This document shows, piece after piece, positions 17,601-26,937 of a DNA stretch of 64,000 bases. The DNA is from Mesorhizobium sp. M1D.F.Ca.ET.043.01.1.1 (GTDB lineage: Bacteria; Pseudomonadota; Alphaproteobacteria; Rhizobiales; Rhizobiaceae). Numbering within the stretch: the first letter of the stretch is position 1; every line of letters begins with the position of its first letter. The notes below the pieces were generated by a model. That model saw only the letters and a list, made by a program, of their open reading frames with translations, did not search any database and was not told the DNA's origin. Location of the stretch: contig NZ_CP034444.1 of NCBI RefSeq assembly GCF_003952385.1, forward strand, positions 4,911,001 through 4,975,000, in the 5' to 3' direction. The translations under genes were made by a program, and so were the position numbers.

Positions 17601-18378
17601 CGGTTCGCTCCGATCACCCATTGCTCCTGGTCGATCAGCGCGCCTGTCATCGGGCCGGCGGCATCGGAGAGCAGGAAGACGGCGAGGCTGCGATGTCGTT
17701 GACCGAGAACAGCCTGCCGAAGGGTTGCGTCGCGTTGGCGGCGTCGAGCCAGCCCGGGCCATGGCCCAGCGTCTCGGCCTGCATGACGCGTTCGGCCGGG
17801 GTGTCGGTCCAGCCGACATTGATGCCGTTGACGCGGATGCGGTCGAAGCGATGCGCGTTGGCGGCGTTCTTGGTCAGCGTCGCCAGCGCGCCCTTGGTGG
17901 CGGAATAGACGGCGAGCTCCGGCGCGCCGCAATGCGCGTTGATCGACAGGATGTTGACGATGGCGCCGCCTTCGCCGCGCTTCCGCATGTCGGCGATGGC
18001 CGCCTGCATCAGGAAAAAGGGCGCGCGTGCGTTGACGGCGAATAATGGTTCCCAATCGTCGAGGCCGGCGTCGACGAAGGAGGCGCGGTCGGTCAGAGCC
18101 CCTGCGTTGACCAGGCCGTCGATGCGGCCGAAACGCTCGATACAGGTCCGGGCGAGCTGCGCCGGGGTCTCCGGGTCGCCGAGGTCGGCGGCGACGAACG
18201 CGGCAGGCGTGCCCAGGGCCGCCAGTTCGGCCGCGACAGCGTCGCCACGTTGCTGGTTGCGGCCGGTGACCAGCAGACCTTCCGCGCCCGAACGCGCGGC
18301 AATCTCGGCGATCGCGCGGCCAATGCCTTGCGTCGCGCCGGTGACCAGCACCACCTTGCCGGCGAGCCGAACCTCCAT
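17597..18378 (-). pseudogene. Short-chain dehydrogenase/reductase with a single-base frameshift
   Basis: The frame starts MEVRLAGKVVLVTGATQGIG (NAD-binding TGxxxGIG) and has the active-site Y-x3-K (AVYSATKGA). Near 17693 it shifts: after FSVNDIA the reading continues SPSSCSPMPP, whereas the neighbouring frame gives the expected C-terminus SLAVFLLSDAAGPMTGALI and ends WVIGANR at 17597. One base appears missing. The restored stop overlaps the next gene's GTG by 4 nt, so the intact form is ancestral. It could be a real mutation or a sequencing error. GGGAGGAGG precedes the ATG. Confidence 0.8.
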
Positions 18379-18449
18379 TCCTCCTCCCGGAATAAAGTTT
18401 CTATTTTTTCAAATATGGAACGATAGTTCCCGGTAGTCAATCGCGGCCG

Positions 18450-19340
18450 TCAGCCTGTCCGGCGGGTGACGACGCCGTGGACCAAGGCCATGCCGACGGC
18501 GAGCGTCGCGGCCAGCGAACGGAAGCCGGCGAAATCCTGTTCCACCACTTCCAGCCAGGTGTCGGAGAGCTTCACCAGTGGCGAGAAAGTGCTGTCGGTG
18601 ATGGTGACGATGCGCGCCTTGCGCTCATGCGCGACGGCGACCAGGTCCGGCGTGATCGAATTGTAGGGGCTGAAGGAGACGGCAAGCACCGCGTCGCGGG
18701 GACCGATGCAGCCGACCTGGTCGAGCGCGGTCGAGCCGACATTGTCGACCAGCACGTTGCGCACGCCCTGCTGCGACAGCGTCAGCGACAGATAGGTGGT
18801 GACGGGGAAGGCGCGCTTGCTGCCGATGACATAGATCAGCTCGGCTCTTGCAAGCAGGTCGGCCATTTTCTCGAAGCTGTCGATGTCGAAGCCGCTGCCG
18901 ATGCGGCCGAGCGAGGTCTGCGAGGCGCCGACCATGCCGTTGAGGAAATGCAGGTCGGCATTGGGTTCTGCCGGGCGTTCGGCGTCCGTGCGTTCCGGCC
19001 AGGAGCCTTTCATATGATCCTTGAACAGGCCCTGAAAATCGGAAAAGCCGGCATAGCCGAAGATCTGTGCGAAGCGCACCAGGGTCGAGGGCTGCACGCC
19101 GGCCTGGTCGGCCACCTGGGCGATGGTGCCAAGCGCCACGGCGCTCGGATGCTGCCACAGGAAGATAGCGACCTGGCGCAGCCGCTTCGGGAAATATACG
19201 GTTCCGGAAGAGAGCACGGCGCGCAGCTCCTCATAGGTCTGCGGCTTGGTGTAGCCAAGCGCCGCGAGCGAGCGGCCCTGTTTGCGGGGAGCGCTGTCGC
19301 CGGCACCGGCCCGGCCAGATGAAATGCGCGCGCCGCTCAT
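18450..19340 (-). CDS. MurR/RpiR family transcriptional regulator
   Basis: 296 aa. The N-terminal HTH_6 domain (LGTIAQVADQAGVQPSTLVRFAQIFG) is followed by a SIS sugar-phosphate-binding domain (LIYVIGSKRAFPVTTYLSLTL and AVLAVSFSPYN). Such regulators sense a phosphosugar and repress or activate the adjacent operon. The start at 19340 (MSGARISSG) was chosen over an upstream in-frame codon because the extension does not look coding; its ribosome site is weak. It is the first gene of the long catabolic operon and divergent from the Gfo/Idh/MocA gene. Confidence 0.88.
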   Translation of the reverse strand: MSGARISSGRAGAGDSAPRKQGRSLAALGYTKPQTYEELRAVLSSGTVYFPKRLRQVAIFLWQHPSAVALGTIAQVADQAGVQPSTLVRFAQIFGYAGFSDFQGLFKDHMKGSWPERTDAERPAEPNADLHFLNGMVGASQTSLGRIGSGFDIDSFEKMADLLARAELIYVIGSKRAFPVTTYLSLTLSQQGVRNVLVDNVGSTALDQVGCIGPRDAVLAVSFSPYNSITPDLVAVAHERKARIVTITDSTFSPLVKLSDTWLEVVEQDFAGFRSLAATLAVGMALVHGVVTRRTG

Positions 19341-19512
19341 GGGATGGGCCGGGTTTGAGCCACGGCGTATGAAGGCAACCCAATTTGTAGCGGAGACCAC
19401 CTTTCGTTGAAGCCGACGCCCGGAAAAAGGGGCGAGTTCAAAACCTGAAACGATTGTCCTGCTTCCATTGCCCAAAACCTCGGTTTTCGCGCAAGGCTAG
19501 TGCGGCACGATC

Positions 19513-19524
19513 GTTTTACAAAAC
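19513..19524. promoter_or_regulatory. Candidate operator in the RpiR/oxidoreductase divergent region
   Basis: Perfect small inverted repeat GTTTT-AC-AAAAC inside an A+T-rich segment between the divergent starts. RpiR proteins often bind such A/T-rich palindromes. This is position-based inference. Confidence 0.3.
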
Positions 19525-19610
19525 AAAATTTGGAAAATCTGTTCGAAACCGGCGAGGAGCCTCCTATAGTCCTGCGCTGCCAATCACAGCCATCCGGGAG
19601 GAATCGAAAC

Positions 19611-20795
19611 ATGGTCTACGCAACGGCTGACGGATCGACGCGCAAACGCCTGACAGTCGGCATGGTCGGCGGCGGCCGCAACGCCTTTATCGGCGCCGTG
19701 CATCGCCTCGCCATGCGGCTCGACGACCAGATCGCGCTGGTGGCCGGAGCGCTTTCCTCGGATCCGGAAAACGCCGCGACATCCGCTGCCGAGATCGGCA
19801 TCGCGCCGGAGCGCAGCTATGCCGACTACCGCGTCATGGCAAAGGCGGAAGCGGCTCGCCCCGACGGCATCGAGGCGGTGGTCATCGTCACGCCCAACCA
19901 CCTGCACGCGCTGATCGCAACCGCCTTCCTCGAAGCCGGCATCGACGTCATCTGCGACAAGCCGCTGTCGACGACGCTTGCCGAGGCCGAGGCGCTGGTG
20001 GCGCTGACAGAAGCGAAGAAGCGTCGCTTCGTCGTCACGCTCAACAACACCGGCTACGCCATGGTGCGGCAGGCGCGCGAGATGGTGGCGGCGGGCGAAC
20101 TCGGCCGCGTCGTTTCGGTGCATGGCGCCTATATCCAGGACTGGCTGACGCAGCCGATCGACGCGCAAGGACAGAAGCAGGCCGAATGGCGCACCGATCC
20201 GGCGCGCGCCGGGCAATCGGCGGTGCTGGCCGATATCGGCGTCCATGCCTTCAACCTGGCGAGCTTCATTTCCGGCTCAGAGGCCGAGGCGGTTTCGGCC
20301 GACCTTTTCACCGCCGTGCCAGGACGGCGGCTCGACGACAACGCGCATGTCCTGGTGCGCTGGATGGGCGGCGCGCGCGGCACCATCCTCGCCAGCCAGA
20401 CCTCGCCCGGCCACTATAACGACCTTTCGGTGCGCATCTATGGCGACAAGGCCGGGCTCGAGTGGTCGGGCGCGCGGCCGGAGGAGCTGCGCTTCTCGCC
20501 CTATGGCGAGGAGACGCGCATACTGGTGCGCGGCGGCCACGGCTCGACAGCGGAAGCCCGGCGCGTGTCGCGCATGCCGGCCGCACATCCGGAAGGCTAT
20601 ATCGAGGCCTTCGCCAATTTCTACCGCGACGCTGCCGACATCATCCGCGCGCATCGCTCGGGCGGAACGGTCGATGTCGCGCGCGCGGCGCAGGTGCCCG
20701 ACGTGGTCGCCGGCGCGCGCGGCGTTAAGTTCGTGGCGGCGGCGGTGGAATCGAACGCGGCAGGCGGCGCTTGGACGGCTGCGCGGTTTGCGTGA
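19611..20795 (+). CDS. Gfo/Idh/MocA family NAD(P)-dependent oxidoreductase
   Basis: 394 aa. The Rossmann motif VGMVGGGRNAFIG is followed by the family's substrate-pocket lysine region (IDVICDKPLSTTLAEAEAL) and later HAFNLASFISG. Members oxidise sugars or inositols, for example inositol dehydrogenase or glucose-fructose oxidoreductase. A GGGAGGAA ribosome site precedes the ATG at 19611; the upstream in-frame extension covers the promoter region. It is divergent from the RpiR regulator and probably co-regulated with the ABC/isomerase operon. Confidence 0.9.
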   Translation: MVYATADGSTRKRLTVGMVGGGRNAFIGAVHRLAMRLDDQIALVAGALSSDPENAATSAAEIGIAPERSYADYRVMAKAEAARPDGIEAVVIVTPNHLHALIATAFLEAGIDVICDKPLSTTLAEAEALVALTEAKKRRFVVTLNNTGYAMVRQAREMVAAGELGRVVSVHGAYIQDWLTQPIDAQGQKQAEWRTDPARAGQSAVLADIGVHAFNLASFISGSEAEAVSADLFTAVPGRRLDDNAHVLVRWMGGARGTILASQTSPGHYNDLSVRIYGDKAGLEWSGARPEELRFSPYGEETRILVRGGHGSTAEARRVSRMPAAHPEGYIEAFANFYRDAADIIRAHRSGGTVDVARAAQVPDVVAGARGVKFVAAAVESNAAGGAWTAARFA

Positions 20796-20832
20796 GCGCA
20801 GTCGGCGCGGAGTTTCTTGAGGTCGATCAATC

Positions 20833-21447
20833 TCAATCGCGACTTGCAGCGGGGCGATCCGCTGGCACGCGCTTGCGACCGATCGAGGGTGAAAGCCCGT
20901 CGAGCACCAGGCTCCGGAACACGGCGTCGACCTGGGACGGCAACAGTTTCGGCTTGCGCTCGAACCACCAGTTCAGCGCCGTAAGAAAGGCGCCGACGAT
21001 GAATTGCACGACGAAGTCGCGCGGGACGTCGCCGTGAAGGGTAGAGGGCAGTTCCTGCCGCACCATTTCCGACAGGATCAGGCGGATCTCGTTCTCCGTC
21101 ACCGCACCGCCTCGTCCGCCGATCATCGTCCGGTAGTGGTCGGCATACCGGGCCGCATGGTCGAACATGGCCTTGCTGAAGCCAAGCGGATCGTCGCCTG
21201 ATGCCTCGGCTCCCGCGCGTGCCGCGGACGCCTCGTTGAGCTCCTGTCGAAGCATCTGGAAACCACTGCGCAGGAGATCCTCCTTGCCGGTATAATGCGC
21301 ATAGAAGGTCGAGCGACCGACATCGGCTTCATCGATGATGTCCTGCACGGAAAGGGCCTCGTAGCCCTTGCGCAGCATCAGCGCCAGCAGCGCCTGATGA
21401 AGGGCTCTGCGGGTACGGGCGGCTCGCCGATCGATCTCCCGAGGCAT
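20833..21447 (-). CDS. TetR family transcriptional repressor
   Basis: 204 aa. The N-terminal HTH (LSVQDIIDEADVGRSTFYAHY) is canonical TetR, and the C-terminal ligand-binding part is helical (FVVQFIVGAFLTALNWWFE). It is divergent from a SAM methyltransferase, with candidate palindromic operators in the shared 243-bp gap, so it probably represses that gene and itself. The effector is unknown. Confidence 0.88.
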   Translation of the reverse strand: MPREIDRRAARTRRALHQALLALMLRKGYEALSVQDIIDEADVGRSTFYAHYTGKEDLLRSGFQMLRQELNEASAARAGAEASGDDPLGFSKAMFDHAARYADHYRTMIGGRGGAVTENEIRLILSEMVRQELPSTLHGDVPRDFVVQFIVGAFLTALNWWFERKPKLLPSQVDAVFRSLVLDGLSPSIGRKRVPADRPAASRD

Positions 21448-21522
21448 AAATCACTCCTTCTTCGCTTCACACTGTTGGAGCGCTATTTCCGGCGCGCCTT
21501 TTCCAGAACGGCAGGCATGGAT

Positions 21523-21538
21523 TGTCCACTAACGGACA
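21523..21538. promoter_or_regulatory. Candidate TetR operator 1
   Basis: Inverted repeat TGTCC-N6-GGACA in the gap between tetR and the methyltransferase. It uses the same half-sites as operator 2 but in opposite arrangement. Confidence 0.45.
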
Positions 21539-21566
21539 TTTTGCCTGCATCGTCTGTCGAAATTCC

Positions 21567-21587
21567 GGACAGCCTGTCCATTATAAT
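21567..21587 (+). promoter_or_regulatory. Candidate TetR operator 2 overlapping the methyltransferase promoter
   Basis: Perfect palindrome GGACA-GCC-TGTCC at 21567-21579, immediately followed by a consensus -10 TATAAT at 21582-21587. A repressor bound here would block the promoter reading toward the methyltransferase. The -35 is not clear. Confidence 0.5.
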
Positions 21588-21690
21588 ACTGACTGTTTCG
21601 AACCTTCACCAGCCGACAGCCACTGTGCCGATGCTCGCGGGCTCTGGCGTCGTTGGAGATTGGCGCTGTTGAAGAAAGGATGTGACGAAC

Positions 21691-22350
21691 ATGCACCATA
21701 TGCGAAGCGAAGCGCGTAGTGCCGGGGCGCCGATCGGCCCGGATGCCAACAAGGGCATCGGCTTTCCGCGTCTCTACGACCTGCTGGTCCTCATGCTGAC
21801 CCGCGGGCGCGACCGGGCTTATCGCGAGGCTGTGCTCGATCTGGCCGGCCTGGCGCCGGGCTTCCACCTGCTGGACGTCGGATGCGGCACCGGCACGCAG
21901 GCGATTTCCGCCTGGCATCGCGTGCAGCCCGGCGGATCGGTGGTTGGCGTCGACGTCTCAGAAAAGATGCTTGCGGCCGCTCGCCGCAAGGCTGGCCGGG
22001 CGGGCCTCGACATCGCGTTTCACCATGCCGATGCGGCCGAGCTGCCGTTCGCGGACGGGCGCTACGACGTTGTGACTTTCACGACGGTTTTGCACATGGT
22101 GCCGGAAGCAAGGCGCGGCCTTTGCCTGCGCGAGGCCGCGCGCGTTCTGCCCCCCGGCGGACGGCTGTTGCTGATCGACTATGCCGGCCCTTTGAGCGAG
22201 CGCGGGCACATGTCGGCAAAGCACGGCATGCATGGCCAGTTCGATCTGCATCGCCTCCGCGAACCGCTGGCGGCCGCCGGTTTCGAGCGCATCGAAGGCG
22301 GTCCGCTCGACTGGCTCGGCCTGCATTACCTCAGTGCCGTCAGACTATGA
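21691..22350 (+). CDS. Class I SAM-dependent methyltransferase
   Basis: 219 aa, UbiE/Methyltransf_11 type. Motif I LLDVGCGTGTQAIS binds SAM, followed by VVGVDVSEKML, the acidic ELPFADGRYDVV and LREAARVLPPGGRLLLIDY. The substrate is unknown. The ATG at 21691 has AAGGA 10 nt upstream; a GTG at 21682 is too close to that site. It is divergent from tetR and probably under its control. Confidence 0.85.
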   Translation: MHHMRSEARSAGAPIGPDANKGIGFPRLYDLLVLMLTRGRDRAYREAVLDLAGLAPGFHLLDVGCGTGTQAISAWHRVQPGGSVVGVDVSEKMLAAARRKAGRAGLDIAFHHADAAELPFADGRYDVVTFTTVLHMVPEARRGLCLREAARVLPPGGRLLLIDYAGPLSERGHMSAKHGMHGQFDLHRLREPLAAAGFERIEGGPLDWLGLHYLSAVRL

Positions 22351-22376
22351 AGATCGCGATCACGTCGCCATGCGGT

Positions 22377-22565
22377 CTATGGCGCTGCGCGAAGCGGACC
22401 TGCCCTCGAGTGCATCGGCGGCACGTCGTTCTCATCCGGATTGGGGACGGGTTCCTCGTCCGGCAGCCTCTCCGGATCGGGTTCGCGCATCGGCTTCGGA
22501 TCGGGAAACGGCGGCGGCGTGGGAACCGGCGTTGGCGTCGGATCGGGATTGGGGAGAATGGCCAT
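22377..22565 (-). CDS. Small proline-rich protein
   Basis: 62 aa, dominated by P-x-P and D-P repeats (MAILPNPDPTPTPVPTPPPF, then EPDPERLPDEEPVPNPDEND). No membrane segment or known domain. The ATG has GAGAG about 9 nt upstream. It converges on the methyltransferase. Short proline-rich proteins of this look are frequent in rhizobia, but I cannot assign a function. The complementary glycine-rich plus-strand frame is a shadow. Confidence 0.5.
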   Translation of the reverse strand: MAILPNPDPTPTPVPTPPPFPDPKPMREPDPERLPDEEPVPNPDENDVPPMHSRAGPLRAAP

Positions 22566-22880
22566 GAAGTGATTTCTCTCGTTGCGCTGGCGGGCCGTCG
22601 GCGTGACGCGGTTCCGGCAACCGGATATCTGCCGACCAGAACATGATGGATTGGCTGCCGCATCTGGCGCTTCATCGAAACCTGATTGGCCGGCGGCTGA
22701 CGCTTGGCAGAACGGTCGCGACCGGGGATGGTTCCACATCGATCTCGCCGCGTTTCGGCGGCGCCGGGCATGAATGCCGATCAAATGATTTCCCGCCGCC
22801 CATTTCGCCCTTGCCGGCGCCATGCAGCGCCTTAGTTCCGTTGCGGGGCGGGTGATCATCTGCCGACATAGGAGGCGGCC
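22566..22880. other. Intergenic region without recognised features
   Basis: About 315 bp between the proline-rich ORF and the 144-aa orphan. Only the AGGAGG ribosome site of the downstream gene (near 22870-22875) stands out. Short frames here have no ribosome sites or family resemblance. Confidence 0.4.
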
Positions 22881-23315
22881 TTGAAGCACCAAACTGTTGA
22901 CCAACTCAATGCCGTTGCCGACGTTCATGCTGAAGCAGCGGTTCTCATCGCCAGTCGAGGCCAGCGCCTCGAACGCTGGGCGCAACTTCTCGAGCAAGAT
23001 CCCGGCCGGCGCCTCATGGCGCTTGCGGGCACCGAATACGCCACTCCAGAAGTACGTCAAAGAATGCGTTCCGCCGGATCGCCAATCACTGTCGCCTTCG
23101 AAGACCCGATCTTTCGGGCACAGGGTTTAAAGGACGACACTTACGGCGAAGCGAAACGCTTCTTCGAGCTCAGCGACTGGCAGCTGCACGAGGTCGTCTG
23201 CCATTGCCATGTCGGCGCCAATCTGCCGGCACGCTGGGCGGCGTCCCGCGTCCGCGCGGCGATCTCGCCGGGCTCAGGCATTCTTGCCTGGCTGAGATCG
23301 GTGTTCATGCACTGA
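22881..23315 (+). CDS. Hypothetical protein, 144 aa
   Basis: TTG start with AGGAGG 5 nt upstream. Mostly helical and soluble, with a Cys/His cluster near the C-terminus (LHEVVCHCHVGANLPARW) that could bind a metal. I do not recognise the family. It stands alone and converges on the nuoD paralogue across a repeat remnant. Confidence 0.6.
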   Translation: MKHQTVDQLNAVADVHAEAAVLIASRGQRLERWAQLLEQDPGRRLMALAGTEYATPEVRQRMRSAGSPITVAFEDPIFRAQGLKDDTYGEAKRFFELSDWQLHEVVCHCHVGANLPARWAASRVRAAISPGSGILAWLRSVFMH

Positions 23316-23456
23316 GCAGATCCGCGCGGTTCGCGAACCGCGCGGAAGTCTTCAATATCGGACTTGCCGGAGGCGGAGGGGAGCTGCCCGCTCTCTCCCG
23401 TCGGCCGGTAGGGTAAAGCTTCGCAGCCTGGCGCCACCAGGGCCGTTCAGCGTTTG

Positions 23457-23486
23457 GCATTTGTTTTGCGCAATTCCGAACGGCTT
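23457..23486. repeat. Fragment of family C intergenic repeat
   Basis: TTTGTTTTGCGCAATTCCG followed by AACGG matches the central part of the larger family C elements at 35438 and 42224. It lies a few bases from the nuoD paralogue stop. Confidence 0.6.
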
Positions 23487-23489
23487 CAG

Positions 23490-24680
23490 TCAGCGATCGA
23501 TCTCGCCGAACACGATATCCAGCGATCCTATGATGGCCGCGACGTCGGCGATCATGTGTCCGCGCGACAGGTGATCCATCGCCTGGAGGTGGGCGAAAGA
23601 CGGCGCGCGTATCTTGCAGCGGTAGGGAACATTGCTGCCGTCCGAGACCAGATAGACGCCGAACTCCCCTTTCGGCGCTTCCACCGCGGCATAGACCTCG
23701 CCGGGCGGCACGCGGTGCCCTTCGGTGTAGAGCTTGAAATGCTGGATCGTGGCCTCCATCGAGCGCTTCATGGTGGCGCGAGGCGGCGGCGTGATCTTCC
23801 GGTTCGCCACCGCGACCGGTCCCGCGCCGTCGGCCGAGCGCAGTTTTTCCAGGCACTGCCGCATGATCCGCACCGACTGGCGCATCTCTTCCATGCGCAC
23901 GAGATAGCGGTCGTAGCAGTCGCCGTTCTTGCCGACGGGAATGTCGAAATCCATCTCGGGGTAGCATTCATAAGGCTGCGCCTTGCGCAGATCCCAGGCG
24001 GCACCCGAGCCGCGCACCATCGGGCCGGAGAACCCCCACGCCCACGCGTCGTCCAGTCCGATTACGCCGACATCGACATTGCGCTGTTTGAAGATGCGGT
24101 TTTCTGTCAAGAGTTCATCGAGATTGCTCAACGCCTTGAGGAACGGGTCGCAGAAGTCCCAGATGTCGTCGAGCAACTTTCCCGGCAGGTCCTGATGCAC
24201 GCCGCCGACCCTGAAGTAGTTGGCATGCATGCGGGCGCCGGATGCGCGCTCATAGAACACCATCAGCTTCTCGCGCTCGGCGAAGCCCCAGAGCGGCGGC
24301 GTCAGCGCGCCGATATCCATCGCCTGCGTGGTGACGTTGAGCAGATGCGACAGCAGCCGGCCGATTTCGCAGAACAGGACGCGGATGAGCTGCCCACGCC
24401 GGGGAACCGATATTTCGAGCAGCTTCTCGGCGGCGAGGCAGAAGGCATGCTCCTGGTTCATCGGCGCCACATAGTCGAGCCGGTCGAAATAGGGCAGGGC
24501 CTGCAGGTAGTTCTTGTATTCGATCAACTTCTCGGTGCCGCGGTGCAGCAGGCCGATATGCGGATCGGCGCGATCGACGATCTCGCCGTCCAACTCGAGC
24601 ACCAGCCGGAGCACACCGTGCGCCGACGGGTGCTGCGGTCCGAAGTTGAGCGTGAAGTTGCGGACGGCGGTTTGGGCCAT
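23490..24680 (-). CDS. nuoD2: Solitary NADH:quinone oxidoreductase subunit D (49-kDa) paralogue
   Basis: 396 aa, full length for NuoD, the complex I subunit that forms the quinone pocket with NuoB. Quinone-site landmarks are intact: [12 protein letters not shown] with the conserved histidine, and [17 protein letters not shown] with the tyrosine. The C-terminus ends [11 protein letters not shown] as usual. No other nuo gene is nearby, so this is a stand-alone copy presumably beside a complete nuo operon elsewhere. Strong conservation suggests it is functional, either replacing NuoD or serving a variant complex. Confidence 0.9.
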   Translation of the reverse strand: MAQTAVRNFTLNFGPQHPSAHGVLRLVLELDGEIVDRADPHIGLLHRGTEKLIEYKNYLQALPYFDRLDYVAPMNQEHAFCLAAEKLLEISVPRRGQLIRVLFCEIGRLLSHLLNVTTQAMDIGALTPPLWGFAEREKLMVFYERASGARMHANYFRVGGVHQDLPGKLLDDIWDFCDPFLKALSNLDELLTENRIFKQRNVDVGVIGLDDAWAWGFSGPMVRGSGAAWDLRKAQPYECYPEMDFDIPVGKNGDCYDRYLVRMEEMRQSVRIMRQCLEKLRSADGAGPVAVANRKITPPPRATMKRSMEATIQHFKLYTEGHRVPPGEVYAAVEAPKGEFGVYLVSDGSNVPYRCKIRAPSFAHLQAMDHLSRGHMIADVAAIIGSLDIVFGEIDR

Positions 24681-24757
24681 GGCGGCGCCTCCGCGAAATC
24701 TGGTTGCTTTAGCGGGTACCGCCCGGCTTCGCGGTCAGCCCTGCGCTACGGCGCCAA

Positions 24758-25153
24758 TCATGTCGTCGTCTGGATGATCAGCGTGAGGGTACCGTCGCCA
24801 TCGATGTTGGCAGCGACGACTTGCGATGAATTCAAGCCGTTCGCGCGCAGGACCGATACCGCCTCGGGCGAGTCGTCGACCGACTTCTGCAGCTTCGCCA
24901 GGTCGTTCGCGGTCGTCCTGGTGACGACGGCTTCCGCCTGTGTCTTCACTTCAGCGGGCAGATCCTCCATCGCCACCACCACAACGTTGGTGAAGCGCTG
25001 ACCGGGATTTTCCGGATCGGGTTGTGCCTGGCCGGGCGCGGGTTCCTGCGCCGGAGGCAAGGCCTGCGGCGATTGCGGATCCGCGCGTTGGGCGCAAACC
25101 GGCTGCGCAAGTGCCAGGGCCGAAAGCGTGAGGACCATCGTCAATGTCCGCAT
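24758..25153 (-). CDS. Secreted hypothetical protein, 131 aa
   Basis: The N-terminal signal peptide (MRTLTMVLTLSALALAQPVC, then AQ) could be cut after AQ; the cysteine also leaves a lipoprotein possibility open. A Pro/Gln-rich linker (PPAQEPAPGQAQPDPENPG) follows, then a compact C-terminal domain with NDLAKLQKSVDDSPEAVSV and ANIDGDGTLTLII. GGAAGGAAAG precedes the ATG. Function unknown; likely periplasmic. Confidence 0.7.
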   Translation of the reverse strand: MRTLTMVLTLSALALAQPVCAQRADPQSPQALPPAQEPAPGQAQPDPENPGQRFTNVVVVAMEDLPAEVKTQAEAVVTRTTANDLAKLQKSVDDSPEAVSVLRANGLNSSQVVAANIDGDGTLTLIIQTTT

Positions 25154-25269
25154 CGTCTTTCCTTCCATGTCTCGAAGTCTGACGACACAACCCCTGCGCG
25201 GGGCGATGGTTCCCGGCGGCGGCCGCAAACTGGCAGCGAAGGCCGGCCGTTCCGCCGGCCAAGCGGAGA

Positions 25270-26880
25270 TCACACAACCAGCACCGACAGCGCCGCGGCC
25301 TGCAGGCGCTCGAACGCCGCGAAGCGCCTGTCGTGCCAGGCGGCAAGCGAGGCGGTGGGCGAATAGACCTCGCCCACCTCCGACATCGCCGCCATGGCCG
25401 CGGGAAGGTCGGGGTGGCGGCCGGCGGCGACGGCGCTGAGCATCGCCGAACCGAGAAGCACCGGCTCGGGAGAGGTCGGCGCGTAGACCATCTTCCCGGT
25501 GGTGTCGGCGATGAGCTGCCGCACCAGCGGGCTCTGCCCCGCGCCGCCGCTGATGGCGATCGTGTCGATCCCGATGCCGCAGGCGCGCATGGCCTCCAGG
25601 ATCTGGCGCGCGCCGTAGCCCAGGCCGCAGAGGCCGGCGAGATAGAGCGCGACGAGGCTGTCGGCGCCGGTCGCCATGTCCAAGCCGGCGATCAGCGCGC
25701 GCGCTTCGGGATTGGCCAAGGGCGCTCGATTGCCGAGAAATTCGGGAACGACGTGCAGGCCGCCGATGAGCCTGTCCGCCCTGGCCGCGCCGCCATGCCG
25801 CTCGGCCTCCTGCGCCAGCCATTGGCTGAGGCTCTTGCCGCTTCGCGCCGCGATGCCGGCAAGCTCGACGGCGGCGGGATGCATGCCGACCAGGCGGTCG
25901 ATGGCGGCGCCCGCGGCCGACTGGCCGCCTTCGTTGAGCCACAAACCCGGCACCATCGCGGAGAAGTAAGGACCCCACACGCCCGGCACGAAGGCCGCCT
26001 GCCAGGTCGTCGTCATGGTGCAGGCGGAGGTGCCGAAGACATAGGCCATGCGCGTCGTCACATCGCCGGCGCCGCCGCGCGCGCCGACCGAGCCGATGCC
26101 GCCGGCATGGGCATCGATCATGCCGGCCGCCACCGGCGTTCCAGGCAGAAGGCCAAGCTCGGCCGCCGCCCCCTTCGTCAAGCCGCCGGAGAGCGCGCTG
26201 CCGGGTGCGACGATCTCGGTGCCGATGCGCGCGAAGCTCTCATCCGCAAGCGCGCCCAGGCCGATTTTGCGAAAATATGCGTCATCCCAGCGCGCCTCAT
26301 GCGCGAGATAGGTCCATTTGCAGGTCACCGTGCAGGTCGAGCGGGCCAGGCTGCCGGTCGCCCGCCAGGTGAGGAAATCGGCGAGGTCCATGAACTGCCA
26401 TGCCGTGGCGAAGGTCCGCGGCATGGTCTCGGCGAGCCACAGGAGTTTCGGCGTCTCCATCTCGGGCGAGATCGTGCCGCCGACATAGCGCAGCACGTCC
26501 TCGCCGGTGTCGTTGATCCTGCGCGCCTGCTCGGTGGCGCGATGATCCATCCAGACGATGATGTTGCGCTCCGGGTCGCCCGACGGGCTGACCGTGATCG
26601 GCTTGCCCTCCGGCCCCAGAACGACAAGCGAGCAGGTCGCGTCGAAGCCGATGCCGTGCACCGATTGCGCCGAGATGCCGGCGAGCGCCACGGCCTCTCG
26701 GACAGTGGCCGCGACGGCGCGCCAGATGTCGTTGCTCGATTGCTCGACGATGTGGCCCTCGGCGTGCCAAACAGCGATGTCGGCCTTGGCGGACGCAAGC
26801 ATGGCGCCGGCTTCGTCAAAGACGCCCGCGCGGGCGCTCCCCGTTCCGATGTCGATGCCGATGAAGTGGCTGCTCATCAT
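25270..26880 (-). CDS. FGGY-family pentulose kinase (D-ribulokinase-like)
   Basis: 536 aa. FGGY landmarks: FIGIDIGTGSARAGVFD (phosphate loop), HGIGFDATCSLVVL, the catalytic region GMIDAHAGGIGSVGARG and the C-terminal adenosine motif ISGGAGQSPLVRQLIADTTG. The FDATCS block is typical of the pentulose-kinase branch, which phosphorylates ribulose or related ketoses with ATP. GGAG lies 4 nt before the first ATG and 7 nt before the second. It follows the AraC regulator by 57 nt on the same strand and is probably its target. Confidence 0.88.
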   Translation of the reverse strand: MMSSHFIGIDIGTGSARAGVFDEAGAMLASAKADIAVWHAEGHIVEQSSNDIWRAVAATVREAVALAGISAQSVHGIGFDATCSLVVLGPEGKPITVSPSGDPERNIIVWMDHRATEQARRINDTGEDVLRYVGGTISPEMETPKLLWLAETMPRTFATAWQFMDLADFLTWRATGSLARSTCTVTCKWTYLAHEARWDDAYFRKIGLGALADESFARIGTEIVAPGSALSGGLTKGAAAELGLLPGTPVAAGMIDAHAGGIGSVGARGGAGDVTTRMAYVFGTSACTMTTTWQAAFVPGVWGPYFSAMVPGLWLNEGGQSAAGAAIDRLVGMHPAAVELAGIAARSGKSLSQWLAQEAERHGGAARADRLIGGLHVVPEFLGNRAPLANPEARALIAGLDMATGADSLVALYLAGLCGLGYGARQILEAMRACGIGIDTIAISGGAGQSPLVRQLIADTTGKMVYAPTSPEPVLLGSAMLSAVAAGRHPDLPAAMAAMSEVGEVYSPTASLAAWHDRRFAAFERLQAAALSVLVV

Positions 26881-26937
26881 TCAACTCCGCGGCCGGTTGT
26901 GCCGGTTTCCATCGTTTCGATGCCGCTGTCTGTCGTG

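Noticed and set aside
22672-22869. Short minus-strand frame (66 codons) near 22.8 kb
   Set aside because: No ribosome site or recognisable family; composition uninformative.
23454-25001. 515-codon plus-strand frame opposite nuoD2
   Set aside because: Shadow of nuoD2; composition not protein-like.
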